Assembly (NCBI GenBank): GCA_023229825.1 | Contig: JALNYN010000042.1 | Span: 1-7,091 of the forward strand | DNA length: 7,091 nucleotides | Reading direction: 5' to 3' | Source of the DNA: Minisyncoccota bacterium | GTDB taxonomy: Bacteria > Patescibacteriota > Minisyncoccia > Phycocordibacterales > CAIJYI01 | Shown here: positions 4,930 through 7,091 of the stretch, one piece after another | Layout of the letters: each line of letters begins with the position of its first letter | Numbering within the stretch: position 1 is the stretch's first letter | Notes under the pieces: generated by a model | Told to the model about the DNA's origin: nothing | What the model saw: the letters and a program-made list of their open reading frames with translations, nothing else | Database searches by the model: none | Translations under genes and position numbers: made by a program

Positions 4930-7091
4930 ATGGCAACTTTTTTCGGAAAAAATAAGCGAAAAATTCTCGAGGTCTGGCATCTTATTGCGCGAAATGTATT
5001 TCTTCTCATTAACGGAATTATTTTTGCCGTTGCCTTTCTCCTCGTGGATTTCGGAAATACCAAGGAAGGAATATTTCTCGGTGTCATCATCTTCATAAAT
5101 ATTATTCTCGGCGTTGTTCAGGATATTCATGCGTGGCTGACGCTTGAGCGGCTGCATCTCTTAACCGTGGTTCGAGTCACTCGTCTCAATAATGACGGAA
5201 CGACGATCGATGTTCTTCCTGAAGATCTGACAACGGACGATAAAGTAGTTCTCCATCTCGGCGACCAAGTTCCATGCGATGGTACCGTGTTATCGGAAAA
5301 AAGTTTGGAGGTCAGCGAATCTCTTATAACCGGCGAATCGAATTCTTCACGGAAAGAGATCGGAGGGCGCGTGCTTGCGGGAAGTATCGTTACTTCCGGA
5401 ACCGGCGTATTAAAAGTCGAAACTCCGTATAATGAAAGCCGGATCGCAAAGATGACCGCGAAGATCAAACGATATACCGAGAATTTAAGCCCGATCCAGA
5501 TGTCGGTAAATTATGTCGTAAAATATTCCGGTTATGTACTTTTGGCGGTTATCGCTTATGTGGTGTATCGCGGCAGCACTTTGGGAGAAGCCGAACTTAT
5601 AACGATAAAAAGCATCGGAGCGCTTGCGAGCACTATTGTGCCGCAGGGTCTCGTGATCGCAACGACGCTTCTTTTTGCTTATGGCGCCACGCACATGTAC
5701 CGGCGGCATGTGCTTTTGCAGGACGTGAACGCAACCGAAAAATTAGGGCGCATAAAGAATTTGTGTCTGGATAAAACGGGAACTCTTACCGAAAACGTTT
5801 TAGTGGTCGAAGAAATGCATGTGCCGCCGGGAACCTCACAGGAAGAAGCGCGATATCTCACTTCCACTTATTTATGCGAATCGGGAGATTCTTCGCAAAC
5901 GGTTCATGCCATTGAAAAACATATCGGTTCATCGGCGGGATGCGAAGTTTCAGAAGTGATGTCATTTTCTTCGGAAAGAAGGTATGGCGGAGTGTCGTTA
6001 AAACCTGCGCAAAAAAACGAGTCCGTTCTCGCGGGTGCGCCAGATGCTTTTTTGCCGCACATTACAGATAAATACGACCGGCAATGGCTCGATCTTCTGC
6101 TCGAAACTCACTCGGGGGCGGGAAAACGGCTCATGTGCATCGTCCGTTCGAAAGGTTCGCAAATTCCGCACGACCTCACTGATGCCGATCTCTCGATCGT
6201 TGCGGTCTTTATTTTAAACAACAATTTGCGTCCCGGTATCAGAGATACCATCCATTATTTTCAAAAAAGAGGCATTACTATCCGCATAATCTCCGGAGAT
6301 AATCCGGATACGGTAAGAGCGATCGCTTCCAAAGCCGGCGTGGATAATACTGAAAAGGTCATCACCGGTATGGAAATGGAGCAATGGAATGAATCGGATT
6401 ATACGGAAAAAGCGCGCAATTATTTCATTTTCGCCCGCATTAAACCCGAACAAAAAGAAAAGATCATCAAGGCGCTAAAAAAGGATGGATTCACCGCTAT
6501 GGTGGGCGACGGCGCAAATGATGCGCTCGCCATAAAAAAAGCCGATCTCGGCATCGCGATGTTCGACGGCGCGCCGGCAACGCGGCAGCTCGCCTCCGTG
6601 GTTCTCACCAAGAACAGTTTTACTGAACTTCCCGGCGGAGTAAAAATGGCCGACAGTATCATTAAGAACATCGAGATATTTGCCAGTATTTTTTTCAATC
6701 AAACCTTCGCAGGATTTTTCTTTTTCGTTTGGATAAGCATTCTCGGGTATTCATATCCGATCACTCCGCTTAATGTGACGCTCACCAATTATTTCACGGT
6801 CGGACTTCCCGGCGTGCTGATCTCGTACTGGGCGATCAAACCGAAAGAAAAACCTGTAAAAGAAAATATGGATTCTTTTCTTAAACGCGTATTGCCGTTC
6901 CCGTTCGTCGCCGCGATCATACAGTCTTTTTGCGTCGTGGGGATCTATGTCATGAACAAAGATCTCATTTCGGCAGACGAAATGAGAACGCTCATGGTTA
7001 TTTCCTTCGCTGCAGTCGGTTTTATTTTCTTCATGCTTGCTCCGAGAGTGTATGAAGGATATACCGAACGCGTAAAAATGTTTCAGTTCCT
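4930..7091 (+). CDS. P-type cation-transporting ATPase (CtpE/Ca2+-ATPase-like), 3' end cut by the window
   Basis: The visible 720 codons encode an ion pump that couples ATP hydrolysis to cation movement across the membrane. In order: M1-M2 (about 21-64); the actuator domain with TGES (134-137); M3-M4 (about 198-255) holding IVPQGL (236-241); the phosphorylation site DKTGTLT at D281; a compact nucleotide domain with AGAPDAFL (368-375); the P-domain RPGIRD (434-439), SGDNPDTVR (455-463) and GDGANDA (526-532); then M5-M8 (about 581-705). There is no N-terminal metal-binding domain and no CPC motif, so it is not a P1B heavy-metal pump. The arrangement recalls actinobacterial CtpE and P2-type pumps with PEGL, but the TM4 Glu is Gln and the Lys of KGAP is Ala. 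The ion is therefore uncertain; Ca2+, Mg2+ or another cation is possible. ATG 4930 is the only plausible start; no Shine-Dalgarno is seen. The family's usual length suggests only the last several dozen residues are missing. Confidence 0.95.
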   Translation, partial: MATFFGKNKRKILEVWHLIARNVFLLINGIIFAVAFLLVDFGNTKEGIFLGVIIFINIILGVVQDIHAWLTLERLHLLTVVRVTRLNNDGTTIDVLPEDLTTDDKVVLHLGDQVPCDGTVLSEKSLEVSESLITGESNSSRKEIGGRVLAGSIVTSGTGVLKVETPYNESRIAKMTAKIKRYTENLSPIQMSVNYVVKYSGYVLLAVIAYVVYRGSTLGEAELITIKSIGALASTIVPQGLVIATTLLFAYGATHMYRRHVLLQDVNATEKLGRIKNLCLDKTGTLTENVLVVEEMHVPPGTSQEEARYLTSTYLCESGDSSQTVHAIEKHIGSSAGCEVSEVMSFSSERRYGGVSLKPAQKNESVLAGAPDAFLPHITDKYDRQWLDLLLETHSGAGKRLMCIVRSKGSQIPHDLTDADLSIVAVFILNNNLRPGIRDTIHYFQKRGITIRIISGDNPDTVRAIASKAGVDNTEKVITGMEMEQWNESDYTEKARNYFIFARIKPEQKEKIIKALKKDGFTAMVGDGANDALAIKKADLGIAMFDGAPATRQLASVVLTKNSFTELPGGVKMADSIIKNIEIFASIFFNQTFAGFFFFVWISILGYSYPITPLNVTLTNYFTVGLPGVLISYWAIKPKEKPVKENMDSFLKRVLPFPFVAAIIQSFCVVGIYVMNKDLISADEMRTLMVISFAAVGFIFFMLAPRVYEGYTERVKMFQF

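Noticed and set aside
4911..6702. Several leftward ORFs opposite the ATPase gene
   Set aside because: All lie antisense to a single continuous reading frame with full P-type ATPase motifs. They show no domain, ribosome site or promoter.
1..7091. CRISPR arrays, tRNA, rRNA, riboswitches or insertion sequences
   Set aside because: I saw no spaced repeats of CRISPR type, no cloverleaf, no conserved riboswitch core and no transposase or terminal inverted repeats.

Overview
The window looks like part of a Candidate Phyla Radiation (Patescibacteria, perhaps Parcubacteria) chromosome. This is an inference. It rests on small tightly packed genes, several start codons with no Shine-Dalgarno sequence, and three surface-protein styles that I associate with that group: Cys-rich CPDG/VGR repeats joined to a Hint domain, a CxDGxxNQGE...VDCGGPC membrane protein next to rodA, and a divergent P-type ATPase. 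No rRNA, tRNA, transposase, integrase or CRISPR array is visible.

Positions 1-2015 hold two genes read rightward and 26 bp apart. The first is a membrane-anchored protein with two near-identical 28-residue Cys-rich repeats, a third Cys cluster and a C-terminal Hint (hedgehog/intein-type autoprocessing) domain. The second is a cytoplasmic-looking HExxH zinc-peptidase-like protein of no named family. Positions 2016-2156 are non-coding and carry a 7-bp tandem repeat and an extended -10 promoter lying almost on the next start codon.

Positions 2157-4093 hold a single-pass membrane protein with a Cys motif and two beta-sandwich-like domains. It is followed by a RodA/FtsW/SpoVE-family glycosyltransferase of cell-wall elongation or division. 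A small terminator-like hairpin lies between them.

Positions 4094-4861 form a short AT-rich patch bounded by two strong hairpin terminators. The first terminator works on paper in both directions. Inside the patch are a leftward 36-codon ORF with a near-ideal promoter and Shine-Dalgarno sequence, and a rightward 106-codon orphan gene with a GGAGGT ribosome site. These are the only two genes of the window with a clear Shine-Dalgarno sequence.

Positions 4930-7091 hold a P-type cation-transporting ATPase, cut by the window end, with all catalytic motifs but unusual residues at the TM4 ion site (PQGL) and in the nucleotide-binding domain (AGAP).

The shared theme is the cell envelope: an autoprocessing surface protein, a peptidase, an envelope-anchored beta protein, a peptidoglycan polymerase and an ion pump. 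The strongest candidates for something undescribed are the Hint protein with its neighbouring peptidase, and the microprotein/orphan pair in the patch between the terminators.
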